Assembly (NCBI GenBank): GCA_028023455.1
Contig: JAQFVV010012402.1
Coordinates: forward strand, 13,882,483-13,946,482
Length of the DNA: 64,000 nt
Source of the DNA: Epiperipatus broadwayi
Taxonomy: Eukaryota > Onychophora > Udeonychophora > Euonychophora > Peripatidae
Direction: 5' to 3'
Part shown: piece after piece, positions 24,121-35,560 of the stretch
How positions within the stretch are numbered: the stretch's first letter is position 1
Layout: each line of letters opens with the position of its first letter
Program-made: the position numbers and the translations under genes
Notes under the pieces: model-generated
Database searches by the model: none
The model's input: only the letters and a program-made list of their open reading frames with translations
What the model was told of the DNA's origin: nothing

Positions 24121-24322
24121 TGATCACTAGATGGAGCTTTACCAATAGCTCCTAACAAGCTTTGTTTACATAAATGCTGGAGAGATAGAATTCAATATCT
24201 CTTTCATTGTCTCCCACCTCCAGACCATGGTTTCGAGCTAGTTGGCTCATGAGAGTGAAGGGTTGGGCGTTTATGTAAACAAAGCTTGTTAGAAGCTATT
24301 GTTAAAGCTCCACCTAGTGATC
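24121..24322. repeat. Foldback MITE, about 53-bp arms
   Basis: TGATCACTAGATGGAGCTTTA at 24121 and its complement near 24302-24322 begin and end the element. The inner parts AACAAGCTTTGTTTACATAAA and TTTATGTAAACAAAGCTTGTT are exact complements. The loop of about 95 bp is less AT-rich. No coding potential. Confidence 0.9.
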
Positions 24323-25420
24323 ATAAAATGCAAGCTAAAAGCAAGTTACGAAATTTATAACTTGTTTTGTTTATCACACATATATATATATATATGTTTA
24401 TTTAAATACTTTCATAGATATAACATATTTGTTTATGATTTTTAATGGTAAATTTCAAGTATATGACTTAAAACTATTTCAATTAGTAATATCATATGCA
24501 CTTAAATCTTTTTGAACTAATTATTGCCCCACTGTTTTTCTCCACTATGAATTTCGAAGCTAATGAAAAACTTCATTATCCATATACTTGGGAGAAATCA
24601 TGGAAACATAAAAAAGGTTCTGGTCAGAATCCAATATATATTGTAGATCATTTTTTCTTTCAAGAGGATTTAAATATAAACTGAATAACTAGGAAAAAAT
24701 AATTTTCAGTCAAATACACATAATTTCTTATTATGCAAGTAAATATTTTCATGGATTAATTATGAGTAAACAAAGAAATAAGTGGGAAATTCCCATATAA
24801 TAACTAGAGAAATATATTCAACAATGATACAGTTAGATAACATCCAATTAAAATTGATAGACCCAAGCTGAATCGCAATGCTATATTGACTACAATAGTT
24901 TTATGTCTGAGTTTACTTAGAAATAAAATAGGTATTTCATATGTTCGATTAAATATTTTCTTTGATTAAGATGTAAACAAAGAAATAAGTAGAGAATTTT
25001 CATGAAATAACTTGAAATATGTTCTTTATCTTTAAGTAAATTCAGAGTAAAGGCTATTGTTGATTATCAGAACAAGCGATTCAGATTAAGCTGTCAATTT
25101 TAATTGGTTATTAACAAAAGTATTAATGGAGATTTTTCTAATTATATTATTCTGCTGTTTATACTCACAGGTAGAACATAAGGTTATAAAATCTGGACAA
25201 AACAGAAAACCTTTAAAAACTGATATACAATGATGCAGCAATATCTACCATATTTTATTCCAAGCCTTTTAGCATACATTATATACCATGGATAATTTTG
25301 TTATTGACAAATAATTGAGATAACACATTTGCATTTATTGTGAATTCACTTATTCATATTCACTCAAAAATAAAGAAATTTATTGTATTGCATATATATA
25401 TATAATGTTTTCACGGTTAT
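24323..25420. other. AT-rich non-coding stretch
   Basis: No recognisable gene. A 62-codon plus-strand open frame (24496-24684) has no family resemblance I can name. Short (TA)n runs near 24382 and 25390. Confidence 0.6.
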
Positions 25421-25426
25421 ATGATG

Positions 25427-25583
25427 TAGATAAAACATAATTTTTGGGTCACGTTATTCTTTGAGATCTAACGATTATTCTTTTAAAAGTTGACCTTAAT
25501 AATGGCAGTTGCTAGTCCTTCAAAATATCGGATTGTAATGCAAAATAATACACGGTTTGTACTCAGAAATTATGTTTTATCTA
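25427..25583. repeat. 157-bp MITE with 23-bp terminal inverted repeats
   Basis: TAGATAAAACATAATTTTTGGGT at 25427-25449 pairs, with two mismatches, with the complement of 25561-25583. The interior of about 110 bp is non-coding. It sits immediately next to the larger foldback that begins at 25591. Confidence 0.8.
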
Positions 25584-25590
25584 TATATAT

Positions 25591-26195
25591 AATTAAGAGC
25601 ACACTAATAATCTCTAAATAAGCTTTTTTTTTAAAAAAAGTTTTTTATGATAAATGCTACTACAAGAGAAGACATTCAAATCATCTTTATCTAGGATTGT
25701 CCCCATCCCCAGACTAGTTTCTAATGATGGCTCTCTTCAGTGAAGAGCTAGGACACCAGATCTAAAAAATCAACTCAAGCTAAGCATTTATCTAATAATT
25801 AACTGATATCTGACTTAATATATTACTATTATTATTTTGCTGTTGGGGCTTTGGCTAAATTAAATGACTAAACCTATTAATATATGGAGTATCTGATCTG
25901 AATTAAGTTTCAGGCCTATATGATTTTTTCAGTTGGAGAGCTGACTTTAAAGACATGTAGATGTTTAAAAGTTTCAGATCTTCTTGACAGTTAACTATTA
26001 GATAAATGCTTAGCTTGAGTTGGTTTTTTGAATCTGGTGTCCTAGCTCCTCACTGAAGGAGCCACAGCTTGAAACTGGTCTGGGAATGGGAACTATCATA
26101 GATAGAGATGATTTGATTTTCTTTTTTTATAGTAGCATTTTTCATAAAAAATTTACAAAAGCTTGTTTAGAGCTTATTTAGCACATTCTTAATTT
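25591..26195. repeat. 605-bp foldback element
   Basis: AATTAAGA at 25591 and TCTTAATT at 26188-26195 form the ends. Arms of roughly 230 bp match imperfectly as reverse complements, including CAACTCAAGCTAAGCATTTATCTAATA (25769) against its complement (about 25993-26020), and CCCAGACTAGTTTC (about 25710) against GAAACTGGTCTGGG (26070). The unmatched centre is about 140 bp. The phrase CCCCAGACTAGTTTCTA is also present in MITE family A, so the two may be distantly related or share a recombined loop. Confidence 0.85.
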
Positions 26196-26242
26196 TACAT
26201 ATTTGTAAATACAAGCTATATATATGTCATGTGACATCTGAC

Positions 26243-26247
<5 letters not shown>

Positions 26248-26296
<49 letters not shown>
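26248..26296. repeat. (TA)n microsatellite at LINE 3' end
   Basis: A TA tract of about 49 bp directly abuts the 3' end of the minus-strand LINE, whose last coding codons are followed by TGATGATATATGATATATA. A short simple-repeat tail is typical of RTE-clade LINEs, so this tract may have grown from the element's own tail. Confidence 0.85.
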
Positions 26297-26297
<1 letters not shown>

Positions 26298-26304
26298 TAT
26301 ATCA

Positions 26305-26925
26305 TCAATCATTATCAATCCACTGCAGGATGAAGGTCTCTCCAAGTTTAATCCATCCTTTCCGATCTTTAGCTTCTCTTCTCCACATCACCCCTGCACA
26401 CTTTCTTATTTCATCCATCCATCTCACATGTGGTCTCTTTCTGGGTCTTTTACAATCTCTTGGAATCCAGTTTAAAACTTCAATTGTCCATCTATTATCA
26501 TCTCTTCTAGCAATATGTTCAGCCCAACTCCACTCAAATCTTTTAATTTTTTCAATGAGGTCAGTAACACCTGTTTGTTCTCTTACCCATACATTGCGTT
26601 TTCGATCTCTTCTTGTTACTCCCAACATGCATCTCTCCATACTTCTTTGAGTGGTCTGAAGTCTCTGTATTGCTCTTCTATTAAGTGTCCAAGTCTCAGA
26701 TCCATAAGTAAGAACTGGTAAAACACATTTGTTAAAAACCTTCCTTTTCAAACACATAGGCATATTTCCTTTTAGTATCAAGTTATTTCTACCAAAAGCA
26801 CTCCAACCAAGTTTAATTCTATGATTAATTTCTTCCATTATGTTTCCATCTGTATTAATAATCTGACCAAGGTATTTGTAACTGTTAACTTCTTCTAATT
26901 CATCATAATCAATCTTTATTTTCAT
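26305..26925 (-). pseudogene. LINE C-terminal domain
   Basis: The 206-codon frame continues the element after the reverse transcriptase in a different frame. It opens with KIKIDYDELEEVNSYKYLG, the family's usual Y-K-YLG-x-I-I segment, then GSETWTLNRRAIQRL (RTE C-terminal region). It ends with PRKRPHVRWMDEIRK and W-x-R-x-A-x-DR-x-W, a conserved C-terminal pattern of these LINEs. Length and order are as expected for the family. One in-frame stop separates it from the short KTKVMFN piece upstream. Confidence 0.9.
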
Positions 26926-26962
26926 ATTTTGAGCAAATCAATTAAACATTACTTTAGTCTTT

Positions 26963-28882
26963 TTAACATTTATCTTTAGTCCTACTTTCATCTGATAATT
27001 CCTGCAACATATCCTGCAGCTCTGAAGCATTATTTGCAAAAACAACTACATCATCTGCGAAATCTAAATGACTTAAATAATCTCCATTTACTTTCACTCC
27101 TTTAGTTTCCCATTTTAATCCACAAAATGCTTCTTGCAGCACTGCTGTAAAAGATTTTGGAGATATGGAGTCACCTTGTCTTACACCTTTCTCAATGTTG
27201 ACTTTCCCAGTATCATTATGTAATCTAATTGTTGCTGTTGCATTTTTATAAATATTCTTCAAAATATGACAATATCCTGGATCTATACCTTGATGATCCA
27301 ATGCTTTAATCACTGAAGAAATATTTATAGAATCAAATGCCTTTTCATAATCTACAAATCCAAAACATAATGACAACTCATATTCATTCATCCTTTCTAT
27401 AACTTCTCTCAACACCTGGATATGATCTACTGTACTAAAACCACTTTTAAATCCAGCTTGTTCTCTTGGTTGGTGGAAATCTAATATTCTCTGTAGACGA
27501 GTTGTAATTATCTTGGTAAAATTTTTATATAAAACTGATAAAAGGCTGATAGGTCTGTAATTTCTAATATCTTCTTTATCACCTTTTTTAAATATTAATA
27601 TTATTACTGCATTCTTCCAATCATCCGGTACATCTTTATCATTTAGACATTTGGTATATAACTTTACTAAAAAATTTTCTATTTCTTCACCTGCTTCTTT
27701 TAATATATCAATTATAATTCCATCATTACCTGGAACCTTTCCTTTCTTCATACATTTAATTGTGTATCTCACTTCTTCATTTAAAATTCTGGGCAATTCG
27801 GAAGATGTAATAGATATAGGAGGTACTTGTTCTTTATTACTATATAATTCTTGATAAAAATCTTCTACCAATTTCATGATGTCATCTCTCTTTTTAGTAA
27901 CAATTCCCTCTTTTTTTCTTATTGCAGATATAAATTTCCTACCAATACCAATATGTTGTTTTACATTCTTAAGACTTTTATTTTCTTCTGCAGCTTTCCT
28001 TGCTAGTTCACAGTTATACTTTCTTATATCATTTTCAGCTCTTTTCCACACCATTTTACAAAATTCGAGATATTCAATTCTTTTTAATGCATCATTTTTG
28101 TATATCTTCATATTCTTTCTTTTCTTCATAAATTCTCTAGTCTCAGTAGAAATTTTATTGGTCAATTGCTGCTTTTTTCTACCAGCTATTTTTGTTGCAG
28201 TTTTTAAAAGTGTATCAGTTATTTTCATATTAATTTCATTCAAATCTGAATCATGTTCAAAATCTACTAATACTTGAAACCGATTTGTAAGTTCTAATTT
28301 AAATTCATTAGAATGTTTCTGAAGATTAGGAATATCAACTGTAAATATTGTTTTTCTTAATAATTTTTGTCTCTCTAGTTTCACATTAACACGTATCTTA
28401 CACCTTACTAATCGATGATCACTTCCTGTGTTAAATTTATTAAGAACATTACAATCTTGAAATATGTATTTCCTGTTAGTCAAAATATAATCCAATTCTG
28501 CTGTACCTTCATTTGGATGCTTCCATGTCCATTTCCTTTTAACATTTTTCTCAAAAAAAGAATTCATAATATAAAGTTTTTCTTTTTCTGCAAACTCCAC
28601 AAGTCTATGTCCTCTCTCATTTCTATTACCATAACCAAAATTACCTACAGCATTTTCATCTTTCATTTGTTTACCAATTCTAGCATTAAAGTCTCCCATA
28701 ACAATTTTAAAATGTTGTTTACTCTGATCAAAAGCCTTTTGTACATCCATATAAAAATCTTCTACTACTTCATCACTATGAGAACTTGTTGGGGCATAAA
28801 CCTGAATTATCTGCATTTGGTATCTGCTATTAAGTTGTATAACTAATCTTGCCATTCTGTCCGATACACCATCAATCTCCAC
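26963..28882 (-). pseudogene. LINE endonuclease and reverse transcriptase, main ORF
   Basis: The 639-codon open frame begins inside the endonuclease, so its ATG is not the natural start; homologous sequence (YYKGTNIGNTSGVGFIIN) continues upstream without a start. Endonuclease motifs: QVYAPTS (about residues 26-32), VMGDFNARIG (60-69) and the final GSDHRLV (about 153-159). A Lys/Arg-rich linker follows. Reverse transcriptase motifs: PGNDGI (about 378), NYRPISLLS (about 434), AGFKSGFST (about 466), FVDYEKAFDSI with catalytic Asp (about 500), GVRQGDSISP (about 560) and the catalytic FADDVVVFA (about 605). The enzyme copies RNA into DNA at a nick. All key residues are present, but the ORF loses its start and runs out of frame after ELSDES. 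Confidence 0.9.
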
Positions 28883-28974
28883 AATATTATTCTTCCACTT
28901 TTTATTTATAATGAATCCTACTCCACTTGTATTTCCAATATTTGTGCCTTTATAATAGAGTATATGTCCACTTT

Positions 28975-29229
28975 TTAAATCAATTGTCTCTTCACCTTTT
29001 TTTCTAAGTTAATATAAGAGAGTTCTTCTTCTAATTCTTGCAATCTTCCTTCACTTGAAAGTGATCTGCAGTTGTAAGTCCCTAAATAAAAAGTCATCAT
29101 CAAATGGCAGCCTGGGTCCGCAATCAGGGAATTCTTAGCACCCTCTGCATTCGGCCACCAACAGCTGCCTTGGTTGGTGACTTTACAGCCTCCTGGGAAT
29201 AAGGGCCATGCTTTATTTTTGTCTGTCAT
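28975..29229 (-). pseudogene. LINE endonuclease, N-terminal piece
   Basis: The 84-codon frame starts with an ATG at 29229. After a Pro/Gly/Cys/Trp-rich leader, it reaches YLGTYNCRSLSSEGRLQEL (about residues 48-66). This is the first strand of the apurinic-type endonuclease of RTE LINEs, where LGTWNVRTL is usual and the Asn is catalytic. The next conserved element (the one holding a catalytic Glu) is missing: after SYIN the frame jumps into sequence that belongs farther on, indicating a small deletion. The remaining endonuclease continues in a different frame on to 28882. Confidence 0.8.
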
Positions 29230-29337
29230 AATTGTATATATGTATTGGAAAAATGTTTATCATTTACACAAACATTCATTCTGCCTTATCAGGTACTGAG
29301 AAGAAAGACCATGTGTTTCTCGATCTTAAACTCAGAG

Positions 29338-29378
<41 letters not shown>

Positions 29379-31477
29379 CATGCTCTTTATTTTATATATA
29401 ATGGTTAGTGAAGTATCAGACTATTATCACAATTAAGTACATTTGGAACAATGTCCTTTTTCTTCAATAATTATTTTTCCCTATGAAAACATATTAGCAG
29501 ACTCATTATTAACAGACTTGTTTTGATGTTTTTTAAGTCAATACCAACTTCAGAATCTACATAGCCATCACTACTTGACATTATCCATTTCAGATACTAG
29601 GGTAAATTCTTCTAATTTTAAACTTGTTGATGCAATACTAAAATGTTTTAGTTTCTTTTCTTCTCCCAGTATTAAATCAATAACTTTCATTTTATCACTT
29701 AAAAAAGATATTTTAAGAATTTTCTTAAATTTTATAAAACTTCTAGATTTGCGTTTAGAAAACATTTTATTAATGAAATACTATATCCTATCAAATTTTA
29801 AAAAAATAAAAATAAATAAAATGTATGGGTTTTTAACATAAATAAAAGAAATATTAAATGTGATCACATATGGAGCTTTTAAATAAAAAAAAATGATTGT
29901 AGCTTAATTGCAAATTTATTAAATTTATGAATTTTAATGTTTTTATACATTTTTTATTTATATACATTTTTTAAAGATAATACAACTGATGTGATTCTAT
30001 AATTTACAATGCATTTTGCAATTTTACTGTATTAAAAATTACATATTAAATATTAAAAAATAAAGAATTAGATGTGTGTAGGCATTTTAAAAGTTAATGT
30101 TATATGATAACACAAGTGATGATGTTATTGAAATTTAAAACTGTAATATTATCTGATATATAATGTTTTAAAAATGTAGTGCATAAATGAAAGACTGTCT
30201 TACCATTTGAACATTTTTTTTGAAATTTTGAATTATTTCACCAGTTTTAAAATGCATACTTAATTTTCTATAACAGTTAAAACTAAGTGGAGAAAATGAA
30301 AATGTTATAAAACAATACTAATCAATATTAGTATTAATGTAGAATAAAAAGTAAGAAAATAATTGTATTTTAATGCTGAGTAAAAAAATATTGAAATGAA
30401 ATCAAACTATCTTTTATAAAAGTTATAACTACTTCAGATACTGTATTATGTAAATAAACATTATCAAAATCAATGTATAAATTTGAAAATTGGGTATTAT
30501 AAAGGAAATTTCTGTTTATAAAAATTTTTTTTATTTTATTTTAAGAAATTTTTGTAGAAATAATATGGAAATTGAAGAATCAACTTCAAATTTTCATAAA
30601 ACTAAAAATATTTAATATTAACAAATAAAGTGATTTCAATTATTTTCCTCTGTATTTGATTCAAATATGTCAGAATCCAACAAATGAGCAACAAATTTTC
30701 TGATTATATGGGAAAATCCTTAGTTCTCTGCAATTGCAGTTGCATTTGAGCCAGATAAAGTGAAATTTGTTAATCACTAGAGTTTGAAGGCATTAGATAT
30801 TTAATTTCCTTAAATAAATAAAAATCCCTTAAAGAATAAAAAATTAGCATTGAGATTATTGGAAAAATGAAACCAAACCAGCATAGAAAAACTGTAAGTT
30901 ATTATCATCATTTTTAAATTGTAGCCATGAGAAAATTAATACCACTTATTTGATTATAAGATGGTTGCTAATTTTAACCCTCAATTGGGCCACTATCACT
31001 TACTGAAAATGTAGTCTTTAGGGAAGAATGAACATAAAGTCATAAAAATGTCTTATGATTTGCCTATTGTCTGTTGTATGCAATAAAATGTGTCCCCGAG
31101 GCATCTGCTCATTAACCAAAGAGGTGTGGAAAGAATGAAAGTCAAGCAACAATAAAATTCAGGAAAGTTATTGATGTAAAAGTATTATAGAAAGCCCCAA
31201 ATTAAAAGAAACTTTAACTAGCAAGATTAATCTGCGAAGAAGTGGAATATTTCCAAAGTAGGTATTAAAATTAAATTATACATAGCAAGGCAAATTAAAG
31301 AAAGATAAAAACACAAGAGATAATATGCTAATCGTTCAGGTCTTAATTTTCATTATAAATTAATTGAAACATTTCAAGATACTAACATTAATTAATTAGT
31401 AATAAATTATATCAGATAATTTGAAAATTATTCACAACTATTTCTTTATTCCTCTCTAATGAAGATTTTATAAAATT

Positions 31478-31484
<7 letters not shown>
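29230..31484. other. AT-rich non-coding stretch
   Basis: There is no gene or coherent repeat beyond the (TA)n at 29340-29375. Two overlapping open frames on opposite strands near 29571-29841 have no recognisable content. Confidence 0.65.
29340..29375. repeat. (TA)n microsatellite
   Basis: A TA tract of about 36 bp, close to the 5' end of the LINE. Confidence 0.95.
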
Positions 31485-31535
<51 letters not shown>

Positions 31536-31549
31536 TAAACAATTTAATA

Positions 31550-31585
<36 letters not shown>

Positions 31586-31604
31586 TATTAAATTGTTTAC
31601 CTAT
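31485..31604. repeat. (TA)n tracts with perfect inverted flanks
   Basis: A first TA tract (about 31485-31532) is followed by AGGTAAACAATTTAATATCTGA, a second TA tract, and then the exact reverse complement TCAGATATTAAATTGTTTACCT at 31581-31603. The second tract with its arms is a perfect 71-bp palindrome, likely able to extrude as a cruciform. Confidence 0.9.
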
Positions 31605-31696
31605 TTCCATCATCTAATATTAAATATTGACCATTTTTAGAAAAATCAGAAGGAATCTCATAGACAAGTATATGAAAATTCTACTGACTTTTACCT

Positions 31697-31925
31697 TTGT
31701 CAGGATGGATCAGTTGTTTAGAGCATTATCTTAAAGTTGGAAATTCAAGAATCTAAATAACCAGATTCGATTCTCATGCTAGTATTGTTACTGGTCAGGC
31801 CAGTAATGCCTGAAGAAGAGAGGAGCATAATATCACTCAAATTGCTGTGAATATACTAACCTGTTTGATGTGCTATTACTAACAGTTGAATGTAACTGGA
31901 AAATTTAAATAAAGTTAATTTTTTT
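31697..31925 (+). mobile_element. tRNA-derived SINE (second family), plus strand
   Basis: The 5' part has a tRNA-like A-box region GGATCAGTTGTTTAGAGCAT and a B-box-like AGATTCGATTCTC. It is followed by a SINE body with CCTGAAGAAGAGAGGAG and a 3' tail GAAAATTTAAATAAAGTTAA. The tRNA-like part continues ATTATCTTAAAG as in the 37.4-kb copy. A 40-bp downstream segment (AACATTCAATATTTAATATT...ATGGAAATAGTCCAAC) is mirrored upstream near 31607-31635, so the SINE lies inside a loose foldback. This is probably one of the octopod-type tRNA SINEs; identity not verified. Confidence 0.8.
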
Positions 31926-31929
31926 TAAA

Positions 31930-33190
31930 ACATTCAATATTTAATATTACATGATGGAAATAGTCCAACATATAAATACAATTGAACAATGTATATTTTT
32001 ATCTTAAGAAGCTATTTCATAAAGTGTGCATAAATAATTAATTAACAAATGACTCCATGCAGAATATATGCATAAAATTGAAGAAGTTGATAGAAAGGGT
32101 TAAATAATTTAATAGACCTAACCAAAGATGTATGCAAATAGGCATCCTCTGTAGGGCTGAATTATGTATTTATATATGTATTCAGTATTAAGAGTCATTA
32201 ATTTATAGATTTGGATATAAAACTTGATTTTGGATATACTTTAAATTGCTTTGTTATTCTCAAATTTGTTAATTCATTAAATTATTATTTTAAAATTAAA
32301 AGGTACTAATTGCAACAATTTTTTATTCAATTCTCTGCATGAATGCATAGAATACAGTTTACTTATATTTGTCATTGGGGATAATGTAATGCACAAAAAA
32401 AAAGTACAAAGTTCTCCCAAATTGTGTTAGACTGGATAATTTATTAAAATAAATAATATTTTAGAAGTAATAAAGATAGCTAAGTTAGTTCTCTGGATTT
32501 ATAGATATTGTCAAAAACATAAAAGCATTTCTTAAAACAAATAAAGCTGATTTATGAGAACCAGTATATTTTTTATGGTGAATACAGATGAATAAATAAG
32601 ACTGATTATTTCTAGGGCAATGCATTACTTCATTGAAATAATACTTTGAATAGTCAAATATTATGAATCAATGATGATGAATGGTTCTAGCAATGATATA
32701 GCCACTAACCAATAATGTGTTGGATGAATAAAATTTTGACTAGTACTTTAGCAATGATAAAGTTTAGCAAGTGGTTTTTGGAACACAAATAAAGTCTCAA
32801 GATAGCTTAGGCTTCTGAAGATTCATTAGTTGATACTATTGCATGTGATAAAAAAATTTTGTTTAATATATTAAGAATATCCAAAGTGTTTATGTTCATT
32901 GAATAATCAATTTCATTATCAGTATTGGTATACTTATTGTACAATATATAATTCTAAATTCATTTATAAAAACAAAATGCTATATTTCTATTTCAGTTAA
33001 ATAGAATAATTTTATTCTTGATTACAATTGATGTTTTGTCCAAATCCTGTTCACCATCCTCAGAAGTAACTACATTTTTTAAAATTATATATATATATAA
33101 TAAATGTATAAGTATAATACCCATTATAAAAAAATGTTTGTTTGTATATATATAAAACTAAACCGCCTAACACTATACTAGTAATGAATA
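31930..33190. other. AT-rich non-coding stretch
   Basis: No gene, RNA or clear repeat is seen apart from a short (TA)n near 33087. Confidence 0.65.
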
Positions 33191-33192
33191 AA

Positions 33193-33667
33193 ATGCAAAA
33201 CCATAAAACAATACAATACTAGATAAAAATCCAAAATTTTACCAAAATCCTTACATCACCATGGTTTCATCTACTACAAATAGACCTTCTCAAGTGAAAA
33301 TCAAGATAAAGGAACAAACACATATATACAAACAAATAAACCTTAATGAATTGAATGCAGGTCATAGAATATTGTTTAACAATGCATCAGTTATTTTTTA
33401 TGAATAGAATGAATTAAAAAAAAATTAAAGGAGACTTTAATGATAAAATTTCTTGAATCCGAGGCTATCAATCTTATGAAGACATCTTTTGATATTAAGG
33501 AAAAATGGTGTTTGAAATGAATTATGGGAAAGTTTGTTTGTTTGTTCCTTTAGTTTGATTTTTTTACTTGAGAAGGTCTATTTGTTGTAGATGAAACCAT
33601 GGTCATCTAAGGATTTTGGTAAAATTTTGGATTTTATTTAGTATTGTATTGTTTTATGGTTTTACAT
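33193..33667. mobile_element. Head-to-head Penelope-like 3' ends, third pair
   Basis: The left arm (33193-33350) holds the 3' tail on the minus strand, including ATGGTTTCATCTACTACAAA and CCTTCTCAAGTGAAAA. The right arm (about 33355-33667) reads plus-strand coding remnants (ILFNNASVIFYE, compare KILFDNAE-x-IF of the 16.6-kb pair), then the same tail in the opposite sense. The arms of the tail pair over about 150 bp. As in the other pairs, 3' tails face outward. All frames are broken. Confidence 0.75.
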
Positions 33668-34070
33668 ATATATATATATGATAATATGATCTATACGTAT
33701 CAAACTTTCTGCAATCACATCTTTGATATCTTTTACATTAATTATTATTACTAATTATTTATTAGTTAAAGATTATTAAATTATTTCAGCATAATATAAA
33801 CTTTAAATCCAATTAAAGATTAATAGAACTGTTTTTTTTTTTTTTGTTTTTTTTTTAATTGAACATAAATGCATTGTATCATTAATTTAACTTCATCTCT
33901 TTTGTGTAATATCTTTTTAGATTTTCTTATAAGATATATATATATATTAACAAAATTATATAAATAAAAAGAACAGTATTATATTAACAAATTTTGATTC
34001 CATAAACACAAATCATATGATATATCTCGGGTCTGGTGAACTTTAACATTCGTTCCTATCAGTTTAAAAA
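33668..34070. other. AT-rich non-coding stretch with T tracts
   Basis: No gene. Contains a long interrupted poly-T near 33830-33856 and (TA)n near 33942. Confidence 0.6.
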
Positions 34071-34071
34071 A

Positions 34072-34488
34072 TTAAACTCTTTGAATGAATATTGCTTCTT
34101 TGCTTTTGTATTTCTTATTATTATGCTTATCCGATAGAATTTCAACATGATTAAAGTAAAATATAAAAGAATGATCATGTTCTAAAAATACAGATTGCTT
34201 ATTCATATTATTTGACTTAATAATAAATGATGACCATTGAAATGTTTTATGATTGCAACACCATGATTCATCAGTATATACAAATTTGAAGTGATATTTA
34301 ATCTTCAATACAACATTACCTTTCTGCTCTTTACAAATAATATCCTTCATATTATTAACTTTCAATGTATAAATCCAAATATTTAGTTGAATTTTTGCTG
34401 TTAAATCGCACAAACAGGATTTTCTACTGAGATTGATGATTGATTTTGGTGATTCGTTTATATACGAGACAGCAATATAAATAGACAA
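34072..34488 (-). pseudogene. Penelope-like GIY-YIG C-terminal remnant, minus strand
   Basis: The last third of this 138-codon frame reads SVFLEHDHSFIFYFNHVEIL, then KKYKSKEAIFI. Its counterpart on the opposite strand at about 35390-35500 reads AVFLEHELKHDHSFIFDFNN followed by VKILAEE. This matches the region after the YIG motif in the nuclease of Penelope-like elements. The first two thirds of the frame are not recognisable. The piece lies head-to-head with the plus-strand remnant that follows, giving a fourth inverted Penelope-like arrangement. Confidence 0.6.
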
Positions 34489-34499
34489 TTTATTGTAAA

Positions 34500-35560
34500 A
34501 ATATTTAAATTTTGAAAATTACACTCTTATTTCTTCATTTGACTTCATTGATGAAATAAAAGACATCGTATCTTTGGATGCTTATGAAATGTATGGTTCT
34601 ATAAATAGAATTGAATTGAACGATATATTTTAATAAAATACTTATTGAAAAAGTTATAAACACACAAATTAGAGGATTTATTACCGTCTTTCATAAACAA
34701 AAATATTGCTGCTGGCTATAATTATATAGGTATTATAAAATGGATAGAATTTAGTCATGGAACTGCCTATGGTGACACAAATATGCAACTTTATTTTGGT
34801 CAGAATATAAAGAAAATATTATGTCACTTTTTAAAATTATATTATTTATATACAAGGTATATTAGATTTATACAAAATACATGGATGACGTATTTGTGAG
34901 TTAAAGAAAAAAAAGATATTTTAGTGATATTTGAAAAGTTTATTACTAGTAAGGAATGAAAAAATTTAATCGAATGTATGGATTTATATGTTAAAAAACA
35001 CAATGATTATCTAATATAAGTTATTAATTAAACCATTGAATAAATGGAAATACAGTACATTTATCCTAAGTTAACGGTTCCATTTATTCATAAAGTGGCT
35101 AGTTTGAAAAGGTTTCTTCATTGTAATAAAATTTGTGTAACTACATATATGATAAAAATGAAGCTATTAATCAAATGGTGTTCATTATCTTTCAGTTTTG
35201 TAATAAGAAAAATAGTATACAATGCATACGAAGAATAAAGAACAGAAAAGTAATATACAGTATATAAAATTAAATATCACTGAAAATTTTTATATATCAG
35301 TAAATCATAGTGCACACTTATTAAATGTTTTAATAACATTATTTATTATATAATTAGATCAAAGTCAAATAATAAAAATACACAAGCTGTGTTTTTAGAA
35401 CATGAATTAAAACATGATCATTCTTTTATATTTGACTTTAATAATGTTAAAATCCTAGCAGAGGAGGATAAGAAATACAAACTAAAAGAATCACCGCAAT
35501 GCTCATTTAGAGATAATTTAATACATAGAATCAGGGAATAGTCTTGAGATATCAAATCAT
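34500..35560 (+). pseudogene. Penelope-like reverse transcriptase and nuclease remnant
   Basis: Plus-strand frames, shifted repeatedly, carry: IVSLDAYEMYGSI (about 34570-34608, motif A with its Asp), a catalytic YMDDVFV (about 34878-34898, motif C; YVDD or YMDD is usual), PFIHKVASLKRFLH (about 35074-35120, the thumb/linker of this family) and SFIFDFNNVKILAEE (about 35425-35470, after the YIG domain). Together they follow the order expected for a Penelope-like polymerase and endonuclease. Stops and frame changes are frequent, so it is an inactive copy. No separate host gene is indicated. Confidence 0.65.

Larger units (their letters stand above)
26299..29229 (-). mobile_element. Near-full-length RTE-clade-like LINE, inactivated
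   Basis: A single minus-strand element reads from an N-terminal endonuclease start near 29229 to a C-terminal end at 26305, ending in a TA-rich tail. It contains an apurinic-type endonuclease, a reverse transcriptase and a C-terminal region. Three lesions are visible: a small deletion and frame change near 29005 inside the endonuclease, a frame change near 26965 after the reverse transcriptase, and a stop just after it near 26940. I see no clear flanking target duplication. Related coding sequence has been annotated in animals as craniofacial development protein 2-like because that host gene absorbed an RTE endonuclease. A much older fragment of the same family is at 2665-3240. Confidence 0.9.

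Noticed and set aside
26231-28846. Plus-strand open frames of up to 143 codons over the LINE
   Set aside because: They are antisense shadows of the reverse transcriptase and endonuclease coding sequence.
34072-34488. Host protein of 138 residues
   Set aside because: The recognisable C-terminal third matches Penelope-like nuclease sequence and the rest has no support.
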